Source: Deltaproteobacteria bacterium (GTDB lineage Bacteria > Bdellovibrionota > JACOXK01 > 2-02-FULL-40-11). From it: 7,992 nt of DNA. Made by a program: the position numbers and the translations under genes. Under the pieces are notes generated by a model. The model was not told the origin of the DNA. It made no database searches and saw only the letters and a program-made list of their open reading frames with translations. Shown in pieces: positions 1 through 7,180 of this stretch. How positions within the stretch are numbered: the first letter of the stretch is position 1; every line of letters starts with the position of its first letter. Location: assembly GCA_016193165.1 (NCBI GenBank), contig JACPST010000184.1, positions 1 to 7,992 of the forward strand. The letters run 5' to 3'.

Positions 1-1308
1 AGCCACCAAGACTCGCAAATAATAGGTAGAAGAAATGACGCTATTGATAATTCCTACGATGGCGAGCCAAAAGAGATGAGATTTTATGGCGCTTCCAAAC
101 AGATAAAATTTTCCCATAAATCCTGCTGTCGGAGGAATACCAATGAAAGAAAGCATAAAAAGAATCATGGCTATTCCCAGGATGGGAGAGCGAAATCCAA
201 ACCCAGCGTAGTCTGAAATCATATTTTTTTCTTGGGAAGGACTGGCATAGGTTACAAGCGCAAAAGCGCCAAGAGTCATCAGTCCATAGGCAATCAAATA
301 AAATAAGATGCTGCTAATCGCAAACTCAAAGCTTTGACCAGAGGTTGCGCACACAGCAATAAAAATATATCCGGCGTGGGCAATGCTCGAATATGCAAGC
401 ATTCTTTTCATGTTGGTTTGAACCAGAGCGGCTAAATTTCCAACTGTCATGGTTGCCACAGCAAAGCAAAGAAAAACCGTATTCCAATCTGCTTTCAGGG
501 GAAGCAAAGTCACGAGGAAAAATCTAATAAATGCGGCAAGGCTCACGGCTTTAATTCCTGTGGCCATAAATGCTGTAATAGATGTGGGAGCTCCCTCATA
601 GACATCAGGAACCCACATGTGAAAAGGCACAACTGCCATCTTAAAAGCAAGGCCTACCGTTAAAAGTCCTATGCCTGTGTAGAAGAGAGGAGACAGCGGG
701 TGTGAGTTTGCGGTCATAATAGTGTTGGAAAGGACTGAAAATTGTGTAGAACCGATGGAAGCGTAGATCAGTGCAATGCCATAGAGTAAAAACCCTGTCG
801 AAAAAGCTCCCAGTAAGAAATATTTTAGCGCTCCTTCAGAAGAGGTAAGTCTTTCTCTTTCAATGCCTGTTAAAATATAGGCAGTGACACTCATGATTTC
901 TAAACTTAAAAAAAGCGTAATAAGATCTGTTGCCCAAGCCATCAAGCTCATTCCAGCGCAACACGAAAGAAGAAAAAAAGAAAATTCTCCCGCGGGAAAT
1001 TTGTTTTCTTTCATTGCGGGAAACGCGCTTAAAAAAGTAAGAAAAGAAATCGCTAAAGACAGGACAGTAAAAAAGAGTGAAAAACGATCAATCCGAATAG
1101 CTTCATTGAAAAGAGAAAGTTCATTGAGCTGCCACAGTTGAAAAGAGGCCACAGCCGAAACCAAAAGTCCCAAAAGAGAAAGAGTAAAAACAAGTTTTTT
1201 ATCTCCTTTGGGTAGAAGCGCCCCCAGCACCAAAACAAAAAGTGCTGTAGTGACTAAAATAAGCACAGGAGAAAGATTAAAAATATGGGATAGAAGTAGA
1301 GATTTCAT
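1..1308 (-). CDS. nuoN: NADH-quinone oxidoreductase subunit N (NuoN1), 3' end outside window
   Basis: NuoN is one of three antiporter-like proton-pumping subunits in the membrane arm of complex I. The frame is open from the ATG at 1308-1306 to the window edge, 436 codons with no stop. Family members have roughly 480-490 residues, so about 50 C-terminal residues are missing. Visible hallmarks are VPFHMWVPDVYEGAPT (227-242), KRMLAYSSIAHAGY (301-314) and GIPPTAGFMGKFYLF (391-405). By alignment from memory, the proton-path residues E137 (TM5), K223 (TM7), K253 (TM8) and K400 (TM12) match E. coli E133, K217, K247 and K395. The start overlaps the nuoM stop as ATGA, which suggests translational coupling; a GAG lies about 8 bases upstream. 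It is the last gene of the seven-gene membrane-arm run and differs strongly from the second NuoN at 7206-7992. Identity is very secure. Confidence 0.96.
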   Translation of the reverse strand, partial: MKSLLLSHIFNLSPVLILVTTALFVLVLGALLPKGDKKLVFTLSLLGLLVSAVASFQLWQLNELSLFNEAIRIDRFSLFFTVLSLAISFLTFLSAFPAMKENKFPAGEFSFFLLSCCAGMSLMAWATDLITLFLSLEIMSVTAYILTGIERERLTSSEGALKYFLLGAFSTGFLLYGIALIYASIGSTQFSVLSNTIMTANSHPLSPLFYTGIGLLTVGLAFKMAVVPFHMWVPDVYEGAPTSITAFMATGIKAVSLAAFIRFFLVTLLPLKADWNTVFLCFAVATMTVGNLAALVQTNMKRMLAYSSIAHAGYIFIAVCATSGQSFEFAISSILFYLIAYGLMTLGAFALVTYASPSQEKNMISDYAGFGFRSPILGIAMILFMLSFIGIPPTAGFMGKFYLFGSAIKSHLFWLAIVGIINSVISSTYYLRVLVA

Positions 1309-2816
1309 TGTTTTTTCTCGTAAATGCCCAAATCATAGCGTTCATAATGAGCGGCCAAATAATCCAGAGATTTTTCCATCTTTTGAAAAAAAGGTTTGGG
1401 ATAAAGACCCATCCAGAAAATAAAAATAACAATAGGAATGAGAGTGGCAATTTCTTTCCAAGATAAATCTTGAAGGACTTTATTTTCTTCATGTTGAATG
1501 GGGCCAAAAAGCACTCTTTGGATCATCCAAAGCATATAATAGGCTCCCAGAACAACGGATGTTCCTCCCAAAATGGCATAGAGAGGATTTTTTTCAAAGG
1601 CGCCGATGAGGATTAAAAACTCTCCTATAAAACCATTGGTAGAAGGAAGAGCGATAGAGGCCAAGGTGATGATTAAGAAAAAAACAGAAAATACGGGCAT
1701 GACTTTGGTGAGTCCCCCCAAAAGAGCAATTTCTTTGGTGTGGCGGCGATCATAAATCATCCCCACCATTAAAAAGAGAGCTCCTGTAGAAAGGCCGTGG
1801 CTCAACATTTGAAACACGCTTCCACTTAAGCCATGGGAATTTAAAACCAAAAGCCCTAATAGGATAAGCCCCATGTGACTAATGCTCGAATACGCCACAA
1901 GTTTTTTTAAGTCTTTTTGCGCGAGAGCTAAAAAGGCTCCATAAATGACGCCCGCGAGAGCCAGTGTAACAAGAAAGGGGGTAAAAAAATGAAGCGCATT
2001 GGGAAAAAGAGGAATCGCAAATCGCAAAAACCCATAAATTCCCATTTTTAAAAGGACTCCTGCTAAAATGACACTTCCTCCTGTGGGGGCTTCCACGTGA
2101 GCATCGGGAAGCCAGGTATGGAAAGGAATAGAAGGGATTTTAATGAGAAACGCCAAGGCAAATGCTAAAAATAGAAGAGCTTGAGGATGAAAAGGAATGT
2201 CCAGAGAGTACATGTCCAAGAGGCTTGTGGAAAAGGTTCCAAATTGATCGTAGTGCAGGACCACCAAAAAAAGAATGGCCAGAAGCATACAAACTCCACC
2301 GGCCAGGGTATAAATAAAAAATTTAAGCGTGGCATAAATGCGATTTTGGTTGCCCCAGATCCCAATAATAAAATACATGGGAACGAGCATGAGTTCCCAA
2401 AAAATATAAAAAAGAAAAAGATCTAAGGAGACAAAAGTTCCAATCATGGCAGTTTCTAAAATTAAAAAACAGGCCATGTAGCCTTTGATGTGCTGCCCAA
2501 CCGTGGAAGAAAAAATAACAAGTGGGGTTAAAAAAGTTGTTAAAAGGATGAGCCAAAGGCTCATGCCATCGATTCCTACAAAAAAAGAAATACCTAAGGA
2601 AGGAATCCATAGAACTTTTTGAGCGAATTGAAGAAGATGGGAAGAAGAATCAAAGGTTCGAAGAAGAAAGAGGGACAGGATAAATTCTAGAAGAGAAAAA
2701 AGAAGAGCCAGAGATTGAAACTTAGATTCTAAAGATTTGGGCAAAAAACAGAGTAACAGTGCTCCGCACAGAGGAAGAAAAATTAGAAGAGTTAAAAGGT
2801 GATTTTCAAAGCTCAT
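1305..2816 (-). CDS. nuoM: NADH-quinone oxidoreductase subunit M (NuoM)
   Basis: NuoM is the middle antiporter-like proton channel of the complex I membrane arm, between NuoL and NuoN. The 503-residue product has the usual family length and about 14 hydrophobic segments. Diagnostic motifs are FWELMLVPMYFIIGIWG (139-155), KIPSIPFHTWLPDAHVEAPT (226-245), KKLVAYSSISHMG (304-316) and NGFIGEF (394-400). The charged residues of the proton path are E141 (TM5), K226 (TM7), K257 (TM8) and E399 (TM12). The glutamate in TM12, where NuoL and NuoN have lysine, is the NuoM signature and matches E. coli E407. The ATG at 2816 overlaps the nuoL stop (ATGA) and has a GGAG nine bases upstream. The stop overlaps the nuoN start in the same way. 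Nothing is truncated or missing. Confidence 0.98.
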   Translation of the reverse strand: MSFENHLLTLLIFLPLCGALLLCFLPKSLESKFQSLALLFSLLEFILSLFLLRTFDSSSHLLQFAQKVLWIPSLGISFFVGIDGMSLWLILLTTFLTPLVIFSSTVGQHIKGYMACFLILETAMIGTFVSLDLFLFYIFWELMLVPMYFIIGIWGNQNRIYATLKFFIYTLAGGVCMLLAILFLVVLHYDQFGTFSTSLLDMYSLDIPFHPQALLFLAFALAFLIKIPSIPFHTWLPDAHVEAPTGGSVILAGVLLKMGIYGFLRFAIPLFPNALHFFTPFLVTLALAGVIYGAFLALAQKDLKKLVAYSSISHMGLILLGLLVLNSHGLSGSVFQMLSHGLSTGALFLMVGMIYDRRHTKEIALLGGLTKVMPVFSVFFLIITLASIALPSTNGFIGEFLILIGAFEKNPLYAILGGTSVVLGAYYMLWMIQRVLFGPIQHEENKVLQDLSWKEIATLIPIVIFIFWMGLYPKPFFQKMEKSLDYLAAHYERYDLGIYEKKQ

Positions 2817-4705
2817 GCCAACGTGCTCCAGATATAAAGAAGAATGCCTAATGTCCCAATCACGAGTCCTAAGGCATAGGACTGGATATTTCCATTTTGG
2901 AGGAACTTAAGTCCAGTCCCTGAAAGGGTTGCGACTTTACCCAGCCCGTGAAGGCTGCCATCAATCGTGCCTTTGTCTAAAAATTTGAGTAATACTTCAG
3001 AGCCTTTTTTAACGGGTAGGACAAAAGCCCAGGTGTAAAATTCGTCGATGTAGTATTTGTTCGAAAGAAGGGTATGAATTTTAGAACACTTAATTCTTAA
3101 GTGTTCTGCCCACTCTTGATACTTATGAAAGGTTAAAAATGTCCAAAGTGCCGTGGCAATCGTTAATACGACCGTGATGATCATAAGACTATATTCATTT
3201 AATCCCCCATGAGTCACTTCCAGCTGACTGACGAAGACAGGATTTAAAAAGTGTTCTAAAAAATTATACATATTAAAAAAAGCATAGAGAGAGTGAGGAA
3301 CGCCAATGAGGCCTCCTCCTAAAGAAAGCAGAGCCAGAAGAATGAGGCTTAAGGCCATGAGAGGCGGAGCTTCATGGAGATGTTCTTTGTTTTCTTTTTG
3401 AGCAAAGCCATAAAAAACAAGCGCGAAAAGACGAACCATATAAAAAGTTGTCATCAATGCTCCCAGAAGTCCTAAAATCCAAAAGAGAGGATTTTTATTA
3501 AATGCAAACCAAAGAATTTCATCTTTACTAAAAAATCCGCTAAAAGGAGGAATCCCAATGATGGCCAGCACACCAAATAAAAAAACAATGTGCGTAAGGG
3601 GAAGTTTGGATTTTAAGTTTCCCATCTTTTGAATATCTTGTTCTCCATGGAGAGCATGAATCACACTCCCCGCGGCTAAAAAGAGAAGAGCTTTAAAAAA
3701 AGCATGGGTGATGAGATGAAAAATTCCTGCTGAAAAAGCCCCAATACCTACAGCTAAAAACATAGTGCCTAACTGGCTGATGGTGGAATAGGCCAAGACT
3801 TTTTTAATATCATTTTGAAAAAAGGCCATGGAGGCAGAAAAAAGGGCGGTGACAATTCCAACCGTTGCAACAACGGTCATCGAAAAAGGTGTAAGAAGAT
3901 ACCAAAAATGAAGGCGCGCCACCATGTAGATACCCGCTGTCACCATCGTAGCGGCATGAATCAACGCTGAAACAGGTGTGGGCCCTGCCATGGCATCTGG
4001 AAGCCAAACATAGAGTGGGATTTGAGCAGATTTTCCGCATGCTCCGATAAATAAAAGAAGAGTAATGAGTGTTAATGTTTGGAGTTGATCTGGAGAAACT
4101 TCAGAAATTTTAAGACTTGAGATATTAAGGGTCCCAAATGTGGTAAAAATTAAAAAAAGGGCAATGAGAAAAGCCAAGTCTCCAATGCGATTGACCAAAA
4201 AAGCTTTTTTCCCGGCTTGTGCTTTTTCGGCATCTTCGAACCAAAAGCCAATTAAGAGGTAGGAGCAAAGTCCCACACCTTCCCATCCGATAAAAAGAAA
4301 AAGAAGGTTATTGGCCAAGACTAAAAGAAGCATGGCAAATGTGAAAAGATTTAAATAAGAAAAGTAACGAGCCAAGGAAGGATCGTCTCCCATGTAATGA
4401 GCAGAGTAGAGGTGAATCAAAAATCCAACTCCCGTGACAACCAAAACTAAAAGTAAAGATAAGGAATCTAACTTTAAGGAAACATCAACGCCCAAAAGAG
4501 GAATCCATTGAAAAAGAGTGACGGTTATTTCTCTCCAACCTTCAGGACTTTGCAAGAAATCAATTAAAAGATAAAAAGCGGTGGCAAAAGAAATAAAAAC
4601 TGAAGCACAACCAATGCTGCTCACGGCAACTTTGGGAAGGCGGCGGCCTAAAAGTCCGTTCACCAAAAATCCAAGGAGAGGAAAAAGTAAAAGTGTCGAA
4701 AGCAT
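2813..4705 (-). CDS. nuoL: NADH-quinone oxidoreductase subunit L (NuoL)
   Basis: NuoL is the distal antiporter-like pump subunit; its C-terminal amphipathic helix runs along the membrane arm over NuoM and NuoN. The product is 630 residues, close to E. coli NuoL (613). Visible motifs are FIGWEGVGLCSYLLIGFW (138-155), GKSAQIPLYVWLPDAMAGPT (224-243), ALIHAATMVTAGIYMVAR (247-264), KKVLAYSTISQLGTMF (301-316) and GFFSKDEI (390-397). Key residues E142, K225, H249, K338 and K394 correspond to E. coli E144, K229, H254, K342 and K399. The C-terminal segment (about 505-630) includes KYYIDEFYTWAFVLPV (550-565) and is of ordinary length, so it does not look like the extended form proposed for complexes with additional pump modules. 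The start lies two bases after the nuoK stop, with AAAGGA supplied by the last codons of nuoK; the stop overlaps nuoM. Confidence 0.98.
   Translation of the reverse strand: MLSTLLLFPLLGFLVNGLLGRRLPKVAVSSIGCASVFISFATAFYLLIDFLQSPEGWREITVTLFQWIPLLGVDVSLKLDSLSLLLVLVVTGVGFLIHLYSAHYMGDDPSLARYFSYLNLFTFAMLLLVLANNLLFLFIGWEGVGLCSYLLIGFWFEDAEKAQAGKKAFLVNRIGDLAFLIALFLIFTTFGTLNISSLKISEVSPDQLQTLTLITLLLFIGACGKSAQIPLYVWLPDAMAGPTPVSALIHAATMVTAGIYMVARLHFWYLLTPFSMTVVATVGIVTALFSASMAFFQNDIKKVLAYSTISQLGTMFLAVGIGAFSAGIFHLITHAFFKALLFLAAGSVIHALHGEQDIQKMGNLKSKLPLTHIVFLFGVLAIIGIPPFSGFFSKDEILWFAFNKNPLFWILGLLGALMTTFYMVRLFALVFYGFAQKENKEHLHEAPPLMALSLILLALLSLGGGLIGVPHSLYAFFNMYNFLEHFLNPVFVSQLEVTHGGLNEYSLMIITVVLTIATALWTFLTFHKYQEWAEHLRIKCSKIHTLLSNKYYIDEFYTWAFVLPVKKGSEVLLKFLDKGTIDGSLHGLGKVATLSGTGLKFLQNGNIQSYALGLVIGTLGILLYIWSTLA
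2826..2829 (-). promoter_or_regulatory. Probable ribosome binding site of nuoM inside nuoL
   Basis: GGAG on the minus strand lies nine bases before the nuoM ATG, within the final codons of nuoL. Together with the ATGA overlap it supports the start at 2816. The match is short, so chance occurrence is possible. Confidence 0.5.
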
Positions 4706-4707
4706 CC

Positions 4708-5019
4708 TTATCCTTTCATAAGATTAATTTCATCCACGGCGGTAGTTTGCTTGTGCCGAAATAAGGAAATCACAATCGCGAGTCCCACCGCGGCTTCAGC
4801 TGCAGCCACGGTAATGACAAAAAAAACAAAGATTTGGCCATCCGCGCTTTGAGTAAATTTAGAAATGGATACCAGCGCAAGATTCACACTATTGAGCATC
4901 AGCTCAATCGACATAAAAATAATAATGAGGTTTCTGCGAAAGAGGACTCCAAAAACACCAATCGTGAATAATACCGCGCTTAAAATAAGATAATGAGAAT
5001 AGCCTATATAGGTCATCAT
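4708..5019 (-). CDS. nuoK: NADH-quinone oxidoreductase subunit K (NuoK)
   Basis: NuoK is a small three-helix membrane subunit (MrpC-like) that links the quinone-side modules to the antiporter-like pumps. The product is 103 residues, typical for the family (E. coli about 100). Helices lie near 7-27, 31-52 and 62-86. The two conserved intramembrane glutamates are visible as E39 in [15 protein letters not shown] (36-50) and E75 in [18 protein letters not shown] (71-88), matching E. coli E36 and E72. Two adjacent ATG codons are possible starts. The first (5019) gives an ATGA overlap with the nuoJ stop; the second (5016) overlaps by one base. No convincing Shine-Dalgarno is nearby, because a run of nine A's occupies the position, so translation is probably coupled to nuoJ. 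The last codons supply the nuoL ribosome binding site. Confidence 0.97.
   Translation of the reverse strand: MMTYIGYSHYLILSAVLFTIGVFGVLFRRNLIIIFMSIELMLNSVNLALVSISKFTQSADGQIFVFFVITVAAAEAAVGLAIVISLFRHKQTTAVDEINLMKG
4711..4716 (-). promoter_or_regulatory. Ribosome binding site of nuoL inside the end of nuoK
   Basis: On the minus strand AAAGGA lies five bases before the nuoL ATG, formed by the last two sense codons (Lys-Gly) of nuoK just before its TAA. It is the clearest Shine-Dalgarno match in the window. It fixes the nuoL start and suggests that nuoL can recruit ribosomes independently, unlike genes here that appear to rely on stop/start overlap. Confidence 0.7.
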
Positions 5020-5513
5020 TTTTTTTTCGCTAAAACAACGCCCCCAACCATCGCTACCAGTAAAAGAAGCGAGGTGAGTTCAAAAGGAAACGCATATTTT
5101 GAAAATAAAAGAGTGGCTATTTGAGCAACCGTAAAACTCTGTCCTGACTCAGGAAAAGCTAACGGAAAAGCGGGTGCTAAAATAAGCGCGCACAAAAGCC
5201 AAATAAAAAGTCCAAGGGCAATCGTTTTGGGGAGTTTGGGTTTTGTAAAACGAAAATAAAGATCAAAAGGATGATGCAAATCTAAAAGCATCATCACAAA
5301 CACAAAAAGAACCATAATGGCCCCCGCATAAATAAGTATTTGAATGGTGGCTAAAAAAGGGGCTTGGAGATTTAAATAAAGACCTGCCAGAGCTAAAAAA
5401 CTACCCACCAAAAATACAGCGCTTACAACAGGATTTTTCTGCCAAACGACGCATAGCGCACAGCCCACACAGAGTACTGCCAGAATCCAAAAAATAATTG
5501 TATGCCAAATCAT
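5016..5513 (-). CDS. nuoJ: NADH-quinone oxidoreductase subunit J (NuoJ)
   Basis: NuoJ is a five-helix membrane subunit of complex I. Its third helix carries a pi-bulge thought to rearrange during coupling of quinone chemistry to proton transfer. The 165-residue product is slightly shorter than E. coli NuoJ (184). The family core is clear: [20 protein letters not shown] (27-46) and [20 protein letters not shown] (55-74), followed by a basic loop, a fourth helix near 95-116 and a final helix [19 protein letters not shown] (144-162) ending in KKK. The ATG lies one base after the nuoH stop, with ATGGA about six bases upstream. Normally nuoI, which encodes the 2x[4Fe-4S] subunit, sits between nuoH and nuoJ; here the one-base gap excludes it. 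The stop overlaps the nuoK start within a nine-A run. Confidence 0.97.
   Translation of the reverse strand: MIWHTIIFWILAVLCVGCALCVVWQKNPVVSAVFLVGSFLALAGLYLNLQAPFLATIQILIYAGAIMVLFVFVMMLLDLHHPFDLYFRFTKPKLPKTIALGLFIWLLCALILAPAFPLAFPESGQSFTVAQIATLLFSKYAFPFELTSLLLLVAMVGGVVLAKKK
5019..5027 (-). repeat. Run of nine A's across the nuoJ stop / nuoK start
   Basis: The coding strand reads GCG-AAA-AAA-AAA-TGA-TGA, so nine consecutive A's end exactly where the nuoJ stop and nuoK ATG overlap. In the normal frame this gives a Lys-Lys-Lys C-terminus for NuoJ. One extra A, or a -1 ribosomal slip on the A run, would skip the TGA and continue ATG-ATG-ACC in the nuoK frame. It is the longest single-base run I noticed in the window. 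Whether slippage occurs cannot be told from sequence. Confidence 0.85.
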
Positions 5514-5514
5514 T

Positions 5515-6567
5515 TCAAATCCATTTCAAGTAAATGGCTATCGTTGTCAAGAAGATGTTCATTAAGGCCATGGGAAACAGAATTTTCCAGCCAAAGGCCA
5601 TCAACTGGTCATAGCGAAATCTGGGAAATGTCCAGCGAATCCAAATAAAAATCCACAGAAAAAATCCTACTTTAAGAACAAAAGAAAGGACTTGAAGCAA
5701 AGAAAGTCCGATGGACGTAGGATAAGTGGCCACACCCATCCATTGAGCAAGAGGGGTAAGCCCTGGAATAAGCTGCCATCCTCCAAAAAAGAGAGTAACG
5801 GTCAGAGCGGAAATGGTAATCATGTGGAGATATTCAGCCATAAAAAAGAGCGCAAATTTTATGCTGCCATATTCGGTGTGAAAACCAGCGACGAGTTCTG
5901 CTTCTCCTTCAGGAAGATCGAAGGGTAAGCGATTGCACTCGGCAAAAGCCGAAATAAAAAAAGTGATAAAAGCTAAAGGCTGAAGAAGGATGCCCCAATG
6001 TCCAGCCTGAAGGTGTACGATTTCTCTCAATGAAAAAGTCCCATAAACCATGAGGGGGCCAATGAGAGAAGCTCCTAGGGCTACTTCATAGCTAATCATT
6101 TGGGCTGAAGAACGAAGAGCGCCTAAAATAGAGTATTTGTTGTTAGAAGACCATCCTGCCAGAAGAATTCCATAAATGCCTAAAGATCCAAAAGCAACAA
6201 CATACAAAATTCCTACATTAATATCCGCGATTTGAAGGACAATGGTTTTTTCCCAAAGTTCAATCGTGTCTCCAAAAGGAATAGCCGCAAAAGTAACGGC
6301 CGCGGGAACTAAAGAACAAAGGGGGGCCAAAGGAAAAAGAAATCGATGGGCTTCTATGGGAATGGGATCTTCCTTAAAGAGAAATTTAATAACATCTGCC
6401 AATGGCTGAAAAAGCCCAAAAGGGCCTACCAGATTGGGGCCTAGCCGATCTTGAATAAAGGCAGATCCTCGTCGTTCTACCCAGACTAAAACAGGGACAG
6501 TACTTAAAAGAACGCTCATCACCAGAACAACTTTTGCGGCTAGGATTGTAAAATTAAGAAGGGTCAT
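5515..6567 (-). CDS. nuoH: NADH-quinone oxidoreductase subunit H (NuoH)
   Basis: NuoH is the membrane subunit that forms the lower wall and entrance of the quinone chamber and docks NuoB, NuoD and NuoI. The product has 350 residues (E. coli 325) with 8-9 hydrophobic helices. Signature motifs are VERRGSAFIQDRLGPNLVGP (30-49), GWSSNNKYSILGALRSSAQM (138-157), AECNRLPFDLPEGEAELVAG (209-228) and HTEYGSIKFALFFMAEY (230-246). The acidic cluster of the quinone funnel is retained, including E161, E210, E220, E222, E224 and E245. The ATG lies four bases after the nuoA stop; GAGTGGG from the nuoA end is a distant, weak ribosome binding site. In canonical operons nuoB, C, D, E, F and G lie between nuoA and nuoH. 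None is here, so the docking partners must be encoded elsewhere. Confidence 0.98.
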   Translation of the reverse strand: MTLLNFTILAAKVVLVMSVLLSTVPVLVWVERRGSAFIQDRLGPNLVGPFGLFQPLADVIKFLFKEDPIPIEAHRFLFPLAPLCSLVPAAVTFAAIPFGDTIELWEKTIVLQIADINVGILYVVAFGSLGIYGILLAGWSSNNKYSILGALRSSAQMISYEVALGASLIGPLMVYGTFSLREIVHLQAGHWGILLQPLAFITFFISAFAECNRLPFDLPEGEAELVAGFHTEYGSIKFALFFMAEYLHMITISALTVTLFFGGWQLIPGLTPLAQWMGVATYPTSIGLSLLQVLSFVLKVGFFLWIFIWIRWTFPRFRYDQLMAFGWKILFPMALMNIFLTTIAIYLKWI

Positions 6568-6571
6568 AAAC

Positions 6572-6940
6572 TTAATCCCACTCTAATGCCCCTTTTTTCC
6601 AGATATAAAAATATCCCACCCCTAAAAGGGCGATAAATAGAAACATCTCTCCAATAACGAGAGGTCCCAGTGGAATTTGGCTTTTAACAATCAATGCCCA
6701 AGGAAATAAAAACGCAATTTCAATATCAAAAATAAGGAAAAAGATGGCGATCAAATAAAACTTAACTGAAAACCGATTGCGAGGTGAACCTGATGGAGGA
6801 ACCCCGCATTCATATGTAGAGAGTTTTCGGGGATCTGGCTTTATGCGGCCTAAAAGTGCAGAAAGACCAAGAAGGCTTAGTCCCAAGATCAACGCAAAGG
6901 CTAGCATCATAAAGACAGCCAGGTGATTTATTGGAAGCAT
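6572..6940 (-). CDS. nuoA: NADH-quinone oxidoreductase subunit A (NuoA)
   Basis: NuoA is a three-helix subunit at the junction of the membrane and peripheral arms. Its long loop between helices 1 and 2 closes over the quinone site next to NuoH and NuoD. The 122-residue product is of normal bacterial length. It shows YECGVPPSGSPRNRFSVKFY (43-62), FLIFDIEIAFLFPWA (68-82) and GEMFLFIALLGVGYFYIW (97-114), with conserved C45, D72 and E74. Helices lie near 8-30, 62-82 and 93-115. The ATG at 6940 is the natural start because upstream sequence is AT-rich and non-coding back to the Trm112 gene. Only AAAGA-like purines precede it, so the ribosome binding site is weak. It is the first gene of the membrane-arm run. 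Confidence 0.97.
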   Translation of the reverse strand: MLPINHLAVFMMLAFALILGLSLLGLSALLGRIKPDPRKLSTYECGVPPSGSPRNRFSVKFYLIAIFFLIFDIEIAFLFPWALIVKSQIPLGPLVIGEMFLFIALLGVGYFYIWKKGALEWD

Positions 6941-6945
6941 GTCTT

Positions 6946-6974
6946 TTTATATAAATTTGGATGTCAAGAAGCAA
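6946..6974 (-). promoter_or_regulatory. Weak candidate promoter before nuoA
   Basis: In the 62-base gap between the Trm112 gene and nuoA, the minus strand has TTGCTT (6974-6969), a 17-base spacer and TATAAA (6951-6946). The -10 matches five of six sigma-70 positions but the -35 only three. Transcription would begin at or next to the nuoA ATG, giving an almost leaderless message, which lowers confidence. A perfect TTGACA at 6967-6962 is too close to this -10 to pair with it. nuoA may instead be read through from the genes above. Confidence 0.25.
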
Positions 6975-7002
6975 GTTAAAGGTGATTTAAAAAGTGAGCA
7001 TT

Positions 7003-7170
7003 TTACAGGGGCAAGGCTTCTTCGATCAGCATGATAGGGATGTCATCTCTGACAGGATACTTTAACTTGCAGGCATGACACAAAAATCCATCTTGAGGCT
7101 CTGTCAGCTCCAAATCTCCATGACATTTAGGACAGGCAATCACTTCTAATAATTCTTTCGATATCGCCAT
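7003..7170 (-). CDS. Trm112-family / UPF0434 (YcaR-like) small zinc-ribbon protein
   Basis: This 55-residue protein reads as a Trm112-domain protein from end to end. It has KELLEVIACPKCHGDLEL (5-22), then GFLCHACKLKYPVRDDIPIM (28-47) and an acidic tail. The pairs C13/C16 and C31/C34 would bind one zinc ion. As I recall, E. coli YcaR (60 residues) lacks the last cysteine, so this version looks more complete. In eukaryotes and archaea Trm112 is a partner and activator of several SAM-dependent methyltransferases; the role of bacterial homologues is poorly defined. It lies 35 bases after nuoN2 and 62 bases before nuoA on the same strand, so it may be cotranscribed with complex I genes. The ATG at 7170 follows only a weak AAG-type ribosome binding site. 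Family assignment is strong; a link to complex I assembly is inference from position. Confidence 0.9.
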   Translation of the reverse strand: MAISKELLEVIACPKCHGDLELTEPQDGFLCHACKLKYPVRDDIPIMLIEEALPL

Positions 7171-7180
7171 CGTTCTTATT

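Noticed and set aside
884..1141. Plus-strand open frame of 85 codons
   Set aside because: It lies wholly inside the well-supported minus-strand NuoN1 frame, is rich in Lys/Arg/Ser as expected for the antisense of hydrophobic codons, and resembles no family I know.
1208..1423. Plus-strand open frame across the nuoM/nuoN junction
   Set aside because: Both strands here are explained by the minus-strand nuoM end and nuoN start; the product has no recognisable features.
2181..2426. Plus-strand open frame of 81 codons
   Set aside because: It is antisense to the conserved core of nuoM, has a lysine-rich low-information product, and no family resemblance.
2323..2610. Second minus-strand frame of 95 codons inside nuoM
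   Set aside because: An out-of-frame shadow of nuoM; the nuoM frame carries all family motifs in this region without interruption.
5511..5520. Possible remnant of nuoI between nuoH and nuoJ
   Set aside because: The nuoH TGA and nuoJ ATG are separated by one base, leaving no room for any remnant.
5692..5928. Plus-strand open frame of 78 codons
   Set aside because: It is antisense to the most conserved part of nuoH; the frame is explained by codon bias of that gene.
6962..6967. Perfect TTGACA upstream of nuoA as a -35 element
   Set aside because: The region 16-18 bases downstream reads AGACAT-like sequence at the nuoA start and is no -10; the nearby TATATA is only eight bases away.
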